A stretch of 64,000 nucleotides of DNA from Orrella sp037026685 (GTDB taxonomy: Bacteria; Pseudomonadota; Gammaproteobacteria; Burkholderiales; Burkholderiaceae_B): NCBI RefSeq assembly GCF_037026685.1, contig NZ_JBANET010000008.1, positions 62,001 through 126,000 on the forward strand, written 5' to 3'. The position numbers and the translations under genes are program-made. Each line of letters starts with the position of its first letter. Positions within the stretch are counted from its first letter, which is position 1. The notes beneath the pieces were generated by a model. It was not told the DNA's origin, did not search any database, and saw nothing but the letters and a program-made list of their open reading frames with translations. Shown one piece after another: positions 51,957 through 63,224 of this stretch.

Positions 51957-51974
51957 CATATACTTTTCTATATG
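51957..51974. promoter_or_regulatory. LysR-type inverted repeat in the divergent gap
   Basis: CATATA (51957-51962) and TATATG (51969-51974) are perfectly inverted around CTTTTC, with a further CC/GG match outside. The site sits between the Bug-pdxA2-dehydratase operon and the LysR gene, nine bases before the LysR start codon. T-N11-A geometry fits a LysR binding site. Confidence 0.6.
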
Positions 51975-51982
51975 ATGGCGGC

Positions 51983-52926
51983 ATGAGCCTGCCCGCCGAC
52001 GCCCAATTGCTGCTGCGCCTGCGCACCCGCCAGCTGCTGCTGATCCGGCAGGTGGAGGCCGACCGCCACCTGGGCCGCGCCGCCGCCGCGCTGAACATCA
52101 GCCAGCCGGCCGCCACCAAGCTGCTGCGCCAGGCCGAGGACACGCTGGGCGTGCGCCTGTTCGAACGCGGCCCGCGCGGGATGGCGCCCACCGCGCCCGG
52201 CCAGGTGGTGCTGCGCTACGTGCGCACGCTGTGCAACGACTTCGGCGCCATGCGCGCCACGCTGGCCGCGCTGGAGTCGGGCCTGAGCGGCACGCTGCGC
52301 ATCGGCAGCGTGCCCGGCGCGGTGCCGCAGCTGCTGGCGCCGGCGCTGATCGAATACAAGCGCCGCCATCCGCGCGTGCAGGTGTCGGTCACCGTCGATA
52401 CCAGCAACATCATGGTGCGCCAGCTCGAACGCGGCGAGGTGGACCTGGTGCTGGGCCGGCTCACCGACGAGCACGCCGGCGGCGACTACGAACTGGCGCC
52501 GCTGCTGGAGGAAGCCCTGGTGCTGGTGGTGCGGCGCGGCCATCCGCTGCTGGGCCGGCGCAGCGTCTCGCTGCGCGACCTGACCGCCTCGGCCTGGATC
52601 GTGCAGCCGCCCGGCGCGCCCCAGCGCCTGCGCCTGGACGCGGCGCTGCGCGAGGCCGGCATCACCGACAAGCTGGACATCACCGAAACCGCCTCGACGG
52701 TGATGACCACCGCGCTGCTGGAGGCGTCCGACATGGTGGCGGTCATGCCCGCCTCGCTGGCGGCGCACTACGGCAGGATGGGGCTGTTCCAGGCCTTGCC
52801 CATGGACATGCCGATACGCGTGCCCGCCATCAGCCTGATCACGCCGCTGGGCCGCACGCCCAGCGCGGCGGCGGCGCATTTTTCGGCGCTGGTGCGGGCG
52901 GCGCGGACCGACGCGACTGCCGCGGC

Positions 52927-52930
<4 letters not shown>
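51983..52930 (+). CDS. LysR-family regulator (GbpR/CbbR-like)
   Basis: 315 residues. The N-terminal LLRLRTRQLLLIRQVEADR leads into the helix-turn-helix AAAALNISQPAATKLLRQAE. The effector domain begins near GTLRIGSVPGAVPQLL, and the DNA-binding domain is of the galactose-binding-protein-regulator-like type. It is divergent from the Bug-pdxA2-dehydratase operon across 109 bases containing a clear inverted repeat and is its probable regulator. Its last four bases overlap the convergent thiolase gene. Confidence 0.92.
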
Positions 52931-54135
<1,205 letters not shown>

Positions 54136-54153
54136 GAGGGAAAGCCTTGTCGA

Positions 54154-56202
<2,049 letters not shown>

Positions 56203-56210
56203 GGAAAGGA

Positions 56211-57371
56211 TCACTCCGATTTCATGAGATGCTTGCCCACGACAAGCTGCTGGATCTGGGTCGTTCCCTCGTACAGGCGCAGCAGGCGCACGTCGCGGTA
56301 AAAGCGTTCGACCTTGTAGTCGCCGATGTAGCCGGCGCCGCCGTGGATCTGCACGCCGCGGTCGGCCACCCGGCCGGCCATCTCGCTGCAGTACAGCTTG
56401 GCGCAGGCCACCTGCATGCTGACCTGCGGGTCGGCCGCGCCCGCGGGTTTTTCGTCGTAGCGCCGGGCCACCTCGCGCACCAGCGACCAGCCGGCCAGCA
56501 GCTCGGCCTGGCTGTCGGCCAGCATGGCCTGCACCAGTTGGAAGTCGCCGATGCGCTGGCCGAACTGCCTGCGCTGGCGCGCATAGGCCAGGCTTTCCTG
56601 CAGGATGCGGTCGGCCATGCCGCAGGCCACCGCGGACAGGTGCAGCCTGCCGCGGTCCAGCACCTTCATGGCGGTCTTGAAGCCCTTGCCCGGCACGCCG
56701 CCGATCAGGTTGGCGGCCGGCACGCGCACGCCGTCCAGGTGCACGTCGCAGGTCTTGGTGCCGCGCTGGCCCATCTTGCGGTCGGGCTTGCCCAGGGTCA
56801 AGCCGGGCAGCCCGGCCGGCACGATGAAGGCCGAGATGCCGGCCGCGCCCGGCCCGCCGGTGCGCGCCATCAGGGTGAAGGCGCCGGCGCGCGGCGCGTT
56901 GGTGATATAGCGCTTGGTGCCGCTGACCAGGTAGTGATCGCCCTCGGCGTCGGCGCGCGTGCGGATCGATGCCGCGTCCGAGCCGGCATCCGGCTCGGTC
57001 AGGGCGAAGGAGACGATCAGCTCGCCGCTGGCGATGCGCGGCAGGTATTCGGCCTTTTGCGCGGGCGTGCCGTCCATCAGGATGCCCTGCGAGCCGATGC
57101 CCACGTTGGTGCCGATCACCGAGCGGAACGCCAGCGCGGCATGGCCCAGCAGATAGGCCAGCTCGCATTCCTGCGCCATGTCCAGGCCGATGCCGCCGTA
57201 CTCCTGCGGAATGGACAGGCCGAACAGGCCCAGCTCGCGCATCTCCCGCACGATCGCCGCCGGCACCTCGTCGCTGGCCTCCACCTCGTCCTCGGCCGGC
57301 ACCAGCCGCTCGCGCACGAAGCGCTCGACGCTGGCGGCCAGCAGCCGGAATGTCTCGTCGTCTATCGTCAT
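56211..57371 (-). CDS. Acyl-CoA dehydrogenase
   Basis: 386 residues. IPQEYGGIGLDMAQ, FALTEPDAGSD, GTKRYITNAPRAGAFT and the C-terminal QIHGGAGYIGDYKVERFYRD are family markers, and the catalytic glutamate is in LRLYEGTTQIQQ. The flavoenzyme introduces the first double bond into an acyl-CoA and passes electrons to ETF. It is the first gene of the three-gene beta-oxidation-like operon, eight bases before the bifunctional gene. A LysR gene is divergent, with a 147-base A/T-richer gap between. No CoA ligase or transferase for substrate activation is in the window. Confidence 0.94.
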   Translation of the reverse strand: MTIDDETFRLLAASVERFVRERLVPAEDEVEASDEVPAAIVREMRELGLFGLSIPQEYGGIGLDMAQECELAYLLGHAALAFRSVIGTNVGIGSQGILMDGTPAQKAEYLPRIASGELIVSFALTEPDAGSDAASIRTRADAEGDHYLVSGTKRYITNAPRAGAFTLMARTGGPGAAGISAFIVPAGLPGLTLGKPDRKMGQRGTKTCDVHLDGVRVPAANLIGGVPGKGFKTAMKVLDRGRLHLSAVACGMADRILQESLAYARQRRQFGQRIGDFQLVQAMLADSQAELLAGWSLVREVARRYDEKPAGAADPQVSMQVACAKLYCSEMAGRVADRGVQIHGGAGYIGDYKVERFYRDVRLLRLYEGTTQIQQLVVGKHLMKSE

Positions 57372-57518
57372 CGAATTAGAAGCAAAAAGCCCCCCACGCT
57401 GCGCCTACGGCTTGCTGCCCCAGGCAAAAAGAGGGATGCCGGCCATTATCCAGCCATCGATCATCCTGGACAATTCCGAATAAACTGAAAACTCTGTCAA
57501 AGAAATTCGACCTATCGC

Positions 57519-58487
57519 ATGGACGCCCAATCGCTCGTGCTGCTGGTGGACATCGTCGAGGCCGGCAACCTGAGCCTGGCCGCGCGGCGCCTGAAAATGA
57601 GCCGCGCCAACATCAGCTACCACCTGAACCAGCTGGAGAAAAGCCTGGGCCTGCAGCTGCTGCGCCGCACGACCCGGCGCATCGAGCCCACCGAGATCGG
57701 CCTGCGGCTGGTCCAGCACGGGCGCGCCATCCGCGACGAACTGCTGGCGGCGCGGGAATCGGTCGCCATGCTGGGCACCGGCCTGCACGGCTCGGTGCGC
57801 ATGAGCATGCCCACCGGCTTCGGCCACCTGGTCATGTCGGGCTGGCTGATCGAATTCAAGCGGCGCTATCCGGCCATCACGCTGGACCTGCTGTTCGACA
57901 ACAAGGTGGACGACCTGCTGCGCGAGGAAGTGGACGTGGCCATCCGCGTCATGTCCGAGCCGCCGCAGCAGATGGTGGCAACGGAACTGGCCCAGGTGCG
58001 CCACGTGGTCTGCGCAGCCACCGACTATGCCCGCGACCACCCCCTGCCCACCGGGCTCGAGCAGCTGGCGCGGGTGCCGCTGGTCACCTCGGCGGTGGCC
58101 GGCCGCGAATTGCGCGTGTCCGCCTACCGGGGCCGGCAGCGGCGCGAACTGGCGCTGCGCCCCACCCTGGCCTCGGAGAACTTCCAGTTCCTGCGCGAGG
58201 CCGTGCTGGCCGGCGTGGGCGTGGGCCTGGTGCCCGACTACGTGGTGGCGCAGGACCTGGCACAGGGCCGCATCGTCACGGCGCTGGGCCAATGGCGGCT
58301 GAGCGTGTTCGGCACGCGCATGTTCCTGCTGCGCATGCCGGGACGCTACCAGACGCTGGCGGTGCGCACGCTGATCGACTTCGTGGTGGCCAGGGCGCAG
58401 GCCTGGGCGGCCGGCGAAAATGTGGAAAAAGATGACACAAGGAATCGTTCCGTTCCTTCCCTTGTGAGCCGGCCGGCACGCCGCTAA
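57519..58487 (+). CDS. LysR-family transcriptional regulator
   Basis: 322 residues. MDAQSLVLLVDIVEAGNLSL and RRLKMSRANISYHLNQLEKSLG form the winged helix-turn-helix. The effector domain starts near GSVRMSMPTGFGHLVMSGWL. It resembles the CrgA/AaeR-like branch of LysR regulators. Divergent from the acyl-CoA dehydrogenase operon, it is the natural candidate to control that operon in response to an acyl-CoA or free acid. The gap contains A/T-rich sequence near the LysR start but no clear palindrome that I can defend. Confidence 0.92.
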   Translation: MDAQSLVLLVDIVEAGNLSLAARRLKMSRANISYHLNQLEKSLGLQLLRRTTRRIEPTEIGLRLVQHGRAIRDELLAARESVAMLGTGLHGSVRMSMPTGFGHLVMSGWLIEFKRRYPAITLDLLFDNKVDDLLREEVDVAIRVMSEPPQQMVATELAQVRHVVCAATDYARDHPLPTGLEQLARVPLVTSAVAGRELRVSAYRGRQRRELALRPTLASENFQFLREAVLAGVGVGLVPDYVVAQDLAQGRIVTALGQWRLSVFGTRMFLLRMPGRYQTLAVRTLIDFVVARAQAWAAGENVEKDDTRNRSVPSLVSRPARR

Positions 58488-58567
58488 GCTGATATGCGCC
58501 AGCGCAACCCGGGCGGCCAGCCCGGCTTGCCGTTGCGACCTGCGCTGGCATTCCCCGGAGAACAGGC

Positions 58568-59386
58568 ATGTCACAGACCTCTGATTTGCAGGGCCGCGTG
58601 GCCGTGGTCACCGGCGCCTCCTCGGGCATAGGCCGCGCCATCGCGCTTTCGCTGGCCCAGGCCGGCGCGCGCGTGGCGGTCAACCACAGCTCGGGCGGCC
58701 GCTCGGCCGAGCGCGCCCAGGAAGTGTGCCAGGCCATCGCCGCCGCCGGCGGCCAGGCCTTCGCCGTCCAGGCCGACGTCAGCCAGGAAGCCGACGTCGA
58801 GCGCATGCTCCAGGCCGTGCAGGCGCGCTACGGCGAGCTGGATATCCTGGTCAACAACGCAGGCGTGGAAGACCCCGCGCCCATCGAATCCATGACGCTG
58901 GAGCAATGGCGCCGCGTCATCGACATCAACCTGGGCGGCCAGTTCCTGTGCGCCCGCGCGGCCGCGCGGGCCTTCATGGCGCGCTTTCCCGAGCCGCCGC
59001 CGCACCGCCCGGCCGGCAACATCCTTTTCATCAGCTCGGTGCACGAGGTCATCCCCTGGGCCTTCCAGGCCAACTATGCCGCCTCCAAGGGCGGCATCTC
59101 GCTGCTGATGAAGTCGCTCGCGCAGGAACTTGCGCCGCGCAAGATCCGCGTCAACAGCATCGCGCCCGGCGCCATCCGCACGCCGATCAACCGCCAGGCC
59201 TGGGAAACCGAAGAGGCGCTGCGGCAACTGCTCAAGCTGATTCCCTACGGCCGCATCGGCGAGCCCGAGGACATCGGCCGCGCCGCGGTGTGGCTGGCCT
59301 CGGACGCCTCGGACTACGTCACCGGCACCACGCTGTTCGTGGACGGCGGCATGACGCTCTATCCCGAATTCCGAGGCGCAGGCTGA
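58568..59386 (+). CDS. Short-chain dehydrogenase/reductase (glucose 1-dehydrogenase-like)
   Basis: 272 residues. The NAD(P) loop VVTGASSGIGRAIALSL, NNAGVEDPAPIE, the catalytic serine in FISSVHE and the YAASKGG tyrosine-lysine pair are all present, and VDGGMTLYP closes the fold. The classical SDR sequence is closest in pattern to glucose/galactose 1-dehydrogenases. HSSGGRSAE after the second strand suggests NADP rather than NAD preference. Its stop overlaps the start of the GH15 gene by one base (TGATG), so the two are tightly coupled. One would expect a sugar released by the glycosidase to be its substrate. Confidence 0.9.
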   Translation: MSQTSDLQGRVAVVTGASSGIGRAIALSLAQAGARVAVNHSSGGRSAERAQEVCQAIAAAGGQAFAVQADVSQEADVERMLQAVQARYGELDILVNNAGVEDPAPIESMTLEQWRRVIDINLGGQFLCARAAARAFMARFPEPPPHRPAGNILFISSVHEVIPWAFQANYAASKGGISLLMKSLAQELAPRKIRVNSIAPGAIRTPINRQAWETEEALRQLLKLIPYGRIGEPEDIGRAAVWLASDASDYVTGTTLFVDGGMTLYPEFRGAG

Positions 59387-61206
59387 TGTCCAAGCCCCTG
59401 GAAGACTATGGCCTGATCGGCAACATGCTCTCGGCCGCGCTGGTGGCGCGCGACGGCTCGATCGATTGGCTCTGCCTGCCGCACTTCGATTCGCCGGCCT
59501 GTTTCGCCGCCCTGCTGGGCAACAAGAAGCACGGGCGCTGGCTGCTGGCCCCGCACGGCGACGCGCACACCACCCAGCGCCGCTACGTGCCCGAGACCGC
59601 CGTGCTCGAGACCATCCACGAGACGGCCGGCGGCGCCGTGCAGGTCTACGACTTCATGCCGCTGAGCGACTCCGAGGACCGGGTGGACGTGGTGCGCATC
59701 GTACGCGGCCTGCGCGGCACGGTGGACATGGAGATGGAGCTGATCCTGCGCTTTAACTTCGGCCAGGCCGTGCCCTGGGTGCGCCGGCGCGACTACGGCC
59801 TGAGCGCCATCGCCGGCCCGGACGCGGTCGAGCTGCACACCCTGGCGCCGCTCGAAGGCCACGACATGACCAGCACCTCGCGCTTTACCGTGCAAGAGGG
59901 CCAGGTGGTGCCGTTTACGCTGTCCTACCACCGCTCGCACCGCACGCCGCACTTCGTGTTCGACAGCATGGAAAGCCTGGAACGCACCATCAACTGGTGG
60001 GAGCAATGGGCCCGTCGCTGCCGCCAGGACGGGCTGACCAAGACGCGGCACGAGGCGGTCACGCGCTCGCTCATCACCCTGAAGCTGCTTACCTTCCAGC
60101 CCACCGGCGGCATCGTGGCCGCCCCCACCACCTCGCTGCCCGAGGCGCTGGGAGGCACGCGCAACTGGGACTACCGCTATTGCTGGCTGCGCGACTCCTC
60201 GCTCACGCTTTACGCGCTGCTGAACTCGGGCTACCGCGAGGAAGCCGACGCCTGGCGCCAATGGCTGCTGCGCGCGGTGGCCGGCCACCCGGCGCAGCTG
60301 CGCATCATGTACGGCATCTCGGGCGAACGCTGGCTGCCCGAGCACGAGGTCGAATGGCTGCCCGGCTATGCCGACAGCCGGCCGGTACGGGTGGGCAACG
60401 ACGCGGTGGGCCAGCTGCAGCTGGATGTCTACGGCGAGCTCATCGCCACCTTGCACGCGGCGCGCAAGGCCGACCTGCCGCCGCTGGCCGAGGCCTGGCG
60501 CCTGCAGAAGGCCCTGCTCAAGCCGCTGGAAAAACTCTGGCGCGAGGACGACCACGGCCTGTGGGAAGTGCGCGGCCCCAAGCGCGCCTTCACGCATTCG
60601 CGGCTGATGTGCTGGCTGGCCTTCGACCGGGCCATCAAGTCCTGCGAGGACTTCGGCATGCAGGGCCCGGTCGACCGCTGGCGCCGCGTGCGCGAAGAAA
60701 TCCGCGAGGACATCCTGGCCAAGGGCTACGACGCGGCGCGCAACACCTTCGTGCAGGCCTATGGCGGGCAGGCGCTCGATGCCGCGCTGCTGATGATCCC
60801 GCTGGTGGGCTTTCTGCCGATCGAGGACCGGCGCGTACAGGGCACCATCGCCGCCATCGAGCGCGAGCTGATGCGCGACGGGCTGCTGCTGCGCTATTCC
60901 TGCGACAAGACCGACGACGGCCTGCCCGGCGAGGAAGGCGCGTTCCTGGCCTGCACCTTCTGGCTGGTGGACTGCTATGCGCTGATGGGCCGCTATGCCA
61001 AGGCCGAGGAACTGTTCTCGCACCTGCTCTCGCTGCGCAACGACCTGGGCCTGCTGTCCGAAGAATACGACGTGGCGCACCAGCGCCTGGTGGGCAACTT
61101 CCCGCAGGGCTTCTCGCACATCGGCCTGGTGAACTCGGCCTACAACCTGGGCAACCCCGAGGGCCCCGCCCGGCAGGAGTCGCAGTCGAAGGCGCCCAGG
61201 CAATAG
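59386..61206 (+). CDS. Glycoside hydrolase family 15 protein (glucoamylase/trehalase-like)
   Basis: 606 residues. The N-terminal beta-domain includes GLIGNMLSAALVARDGSIDW and HFDSPACFAALLG. The (alpha/alpha)6 barrel has TSLPEALGGTRNWDYRYCWLRDSSL, with the acidic residues of the first catalytic loop, and a second catalytic glutamate in LGLLSEEYD. HIGLVNSAYNLG ends the catalytic domain. The family includes cytoplasmic glucoamylases and trehalases, and this two-domain layout matches the prokaryotic group. It has no signal peptide, so it acts inside the cell, probably on trehalose or maltodextrin. It is translationally coupled to the SDR gene and converges with chrA. Confidence 0.92.
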   Translation: MSKPLEDYGLIGNMLSAALVARDGSIDWLCLPHFDSPACFAALLGNKKHGRWLLAPHGDAHTTQRRYVPETAVLETIHETAGGAVQVYDFMPLSDSEDRVDVVRIVRGLRGTVDMEMELILRFNFGQAVPWVRRRDYGLSAIAGPDAVELHTLAPLEGHDMTSTSRFTVQEGQVVPFTLSYHRSHRTPHFVFDSMESLERTINWWEQWARRCRQDGLTKTRHEAVTRSLITLKLLTFQPTGGIVAAPTTSLPEALGGTRNWDYRYCWLRDSSLTLYALLNSGYREEADAWRQWLLRAVAGHPAQLRIMYGISGERWLPEHEVEWLPGYADSRPVRVGNDAVGQLQLDVYGELIATLHAARKADLPPLAEAWRLQKALLKPLEKLWREDDHGLWEVRGPKRAFTHSRLMCWLAFDRAIKSCEDFGMQGPVDRWRRVREEIREDILAKGYDAARNTFVQAYGGQALDAALLMIPLVGFLPIEDRRVQGTIAAIERELMRDGLLLRYSCDKTDDGLPGEEGAFLACTFWLVDCYALMGRYAKAEELFSHLLSLRNDLGLLSEEYDVAHQRLVGNFPQGFSHIGLVNSAYNLGNPEGPARQESQSKAPRQ

Positions 61207-61239
61207 CGCCGCGCCCCGCCGCCGTGGGGCCCGCCGCCT

Positions 61240-62472
61240 TCAGGCCGCCAGGGCCCAGCCGGCCAGCGCGCCCAGCGCCACCACCAGCGGCGGCGGCAGG
61301 CGGGCAAGCACCAGCAGCCCGAAGGCCGCCAGGGCCAGGCCGAAATCCAGCGGACCGGCGATGGCGCCGGTCCATACCGGGTCGTAAAGCGCGGCCAGCA
61401 GGATGCCCACTACCGCCGCGTTGACGCCCGCCATGGCGTTGCGCGCCGCCGCCCGCCCCTGCAGCGCCTGCCAGAACGGCAGGGCGCCGGCCACCAGCAG
61501 GAAGGCCGGCACGAAGATCACCACCAGGAAAAACAGCCCGCTCAGCCAGGCGGGCAGCGGCCCGTCCATCACCGCGCCCAGATAGGCGGCGAAGGTGAAC
61601 AGCGGGCCGGGCATGGCTTGCGTGGCGCCGTAGCCGGCCAGGAATTGCGCGCTGTCCACCGCGCCGGGCGGCACCACGGCCGCCTGCAGCAGCGGCAGCA
61701 CCACGTGCCCGCCGCCGAACACCAGCGAGCCGGCGCGATAGAAGCCGTCGGCCAATTGCCAGAACCCCGAGCCAAAAGCCGCGGCGGCCAGCGGCAAGGC
61801 GGCCAGCAGCACGAAAAAAACGGCCAGCGCGGCCAGGCCCGCCCGCCGCGAGACGCCATAGGACACGGACGGGCCCGCGGGCGCCGCCGGCAGGCTGAGC
61901 AGCAGCCAGCCGGCCAGGCCGCCCAGCACGATGGCGGCCAGCTGCCCGAAGGCCAGCGGCAGGGCCAGCGCCAGCAAGGCGGCCACGATGGCCAGGCCGG
62001 CGCGCAGCCGGTCCGGGCACAAGGCCTTGGCCATGCCCCAGACGGCCTGCGCCACCACGGCCACGGCGACGATCTTCAGGCCGTGCACGGCGCCCGAGCG
62101 GGCAAACTCGCCATGGCGCGCGATGCCGTAGGCAAACGCGATGAGCGCAAGCGCCGAAGGCAGCGTAAAGCCCACCCAGGCCATCAGCGCGCCCATCCAG
62201 CCGGCGCGCTGCAAGCCCAGCGCCATGCCGACCTGGCTGCTGGCCGGCCCGGGCAGGAACTGGCACAGCGCCACCAGGTCGGCATAGCTGCGCGCGTCCA
62301 GCCAGCGCCGCCGCTCGACAAAGGCCTGGTGGAAATAGCCCAGGTGCGCGACCGGACCGCCAAAGGAAGTCAGGCCCAGCTTGAAGAAGGCCCACAGCAC
62401 TTCGAGGGGGCTGCCGGGCCGCGCGGGCGCTTGGGCCGTAGCGTCGGGATTCGGGGAAGGAGAAATGGACAC
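61240..62472 (-). CDS. chrA: Chromate transporter ChrA (CHR family, two-domain)
   Basis: 410 residues if started at the GTG at 62472; the frame is open further upstream but lacks plausible coding sequence. Each half begins with a CHR repeat, LWAFFKLGLTSFGGPVAHLGYF in the N-half and ADGFYRAGSLVFGGGHVVLPLL in the C-half, and the typical ALCQFLPGPASSQVGMALG and GATQAMPGPLFTFAAYLG follow. About 10-12 membrane helices are expected. It exports chromate, giving resistance. No chrB or other resistance gene is adjacent. It is divergent from the sigma factor gene. Confidence 0.92.
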   Translation of the reverse strand: MSISPSPNPDATAQAPARPGSPLEVLWAFFKLGLTSFGGPVAHLGYFHQAFVERRRWLDARSYADLVALCQFLPGPASSQVGMALGLQRAGWMGALMAWVGFTLPSALALIAFAYGIARHGEFARSGAVHGLKIVAVAVVAQAVWGMAKALCPDRLRAGLAIVAALLALALPLAFGQLAAIVLGGLAGWLLLSLPAAPAGPSVSYGVSRRAGLAALAVFFVLLAALPLAAAAFGSGFWQLADGFYRAGSLVFGGGHVVLPLLQAAVVPPGAVDSAQFLAGYGATQAMPGPLFTFAAYLGAVMDGPLPAWLSGLFFLVVIFVPAFLLVAGALPFWQALQGRAAARNAMAGVNAAVVGILLAALYDPVWTGAIAGPLDFGLALAAFGLLVLARLPPPLVVALGALAGWALAA

Positions 62473-62561
62473 GGTGCAAAAAAGGGGAAAGCGGCGCCGG
62501 GCCGGAGCACGCATTGTCGCCGAAGGACTGTGGCGTGGGTGCCGCGCGCCGCCTCCGGCGT

Positions 62562-62602
62562 TTGACACAGGCTTGTTGTATTCGATAATAATTACAATTT
62601 GT
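62562..62602 (+). promoter_or_regulatory. Promoter with Fur-box-like sequence before the sigma factor gene
   Basis: A perfect -35 TTGACA (62562-62567), a 16-base spacer and a -10 GATAAT (62584-62589) face the FecI-type gene. GATAATAATTACAATTTGT (62584-62602) overlaps the -10 and agrees at about 12 of 19 positions with the classical Fur consensus. This is the layout expected for iron-repressed expression. Confidence 0.65.
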
Positions 62603-62653
62603 ATTTGCATGCCTGGGCCATCCGGGCGCGCCACGATTCCGAAGGCTTACACC

Positions 62654-63175
62654 TTGAGCACGCCGCACTGCGTCGCCCCCGCCACCGTCGAAGCGCTGTA
62701 CAGCCACCATCATTCCTGGCTGCGGGGATGGCTGCACCGGCGCATGGGCAATCCCGAGCAGGCCGCCGACCTGGCGCACGACACCTTCGTGCGCCTGCTC
62801 AGCAGCGAACGCGTGCCCGCCGCCCTGGACGAGCCGCGCGCCTTCCTGACCACGGTGGCGCAGAACCTGATGTCCAACCACTGGCGGCGCGAGAAGCTCG
62901 AACGCGCCTACCTGCAAGCCTTGTCCCAGGTGCCGCAGGCCGTGCACTGGTCCCCCGAGGAACGGGCCATCGTGCTGGAGACGCTGCACGAGCTCGACCG
63001 CCTGCTGGACGGCCTGCCGCCCATCGTGCGCCGCGCCTTCCTGCTGTCGCAGCTGGAGGGACAGACGCACGCCCAGGTGGCCCGGGCCCTGTCCATCTCC
63101 GTGCCGACCGTCAAGCGCTATCTCGTGAAAGCCCTGCGGCAGTGCTACTTTGCCGACCTGGCCTTCCAGGCATGA
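62654..63175 (+). CDS. FecI-type ECF sigma factor (iron-starvation)
   Basis: 173 residues from the TTG at 62654, which has GAAGG eight bases upstream. An ATG at 62609 would add 15 residues without a ribosome site. VEALYSHHHSWLRGWLHRRMGN and AADLAHDTFVRLLSS form sigma region 2, and LDGLPPIVRRAFLLSQLEGQTHAQVARALSISVPTVKRYL is region 4. FecI-type sigmas direct transcription of a TonB-dependent siderophore or heme receptor under control of a FecR partner. The Fur-like promoter supports iron control. It overlaps fecR by four bases; the receptor gene should follow beyond the window. Confidence 0.92.
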   Translation: MSTPHCVAPATVEALYSHHHSWLRGWLHRRMGNPEQAADLAHDTFVRLLSSERVPAALDEPRAFLTTVAQNLMSNHWRREKLERAYLQALSQVPQAVHWSPEERAIVLETLHELDRLLDGLPPIVRRAFLLSQLEGQTHAQVARALSISVPTVKRYLVKALRQCYFADLAFQA

Positions 63176-63224
63176 GCTCGCCGGGCCGCCCCAAGGACGA
63201 ATACCGGAGTGCGCAGCACGAAGG
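63172..63224 (+). repeat. Short repeat translated as an N-terminus, copy 2
   Basis: Translated as MSSPGRPKDEYRSAQHEG, this segment matches 45 of 53 bases of the copy at the start of the IlvD/Edd-family gene. It ends in GAAGG, which could serve as the ribosome site for the GTG at 63232. Confidence 0.75.

Noticed and set aside
61207..61239. Terminator between GH15 and chrA
   Set aside because: Only a short CCCC/GGGG pairing is present, with no T run, so I do not call one.
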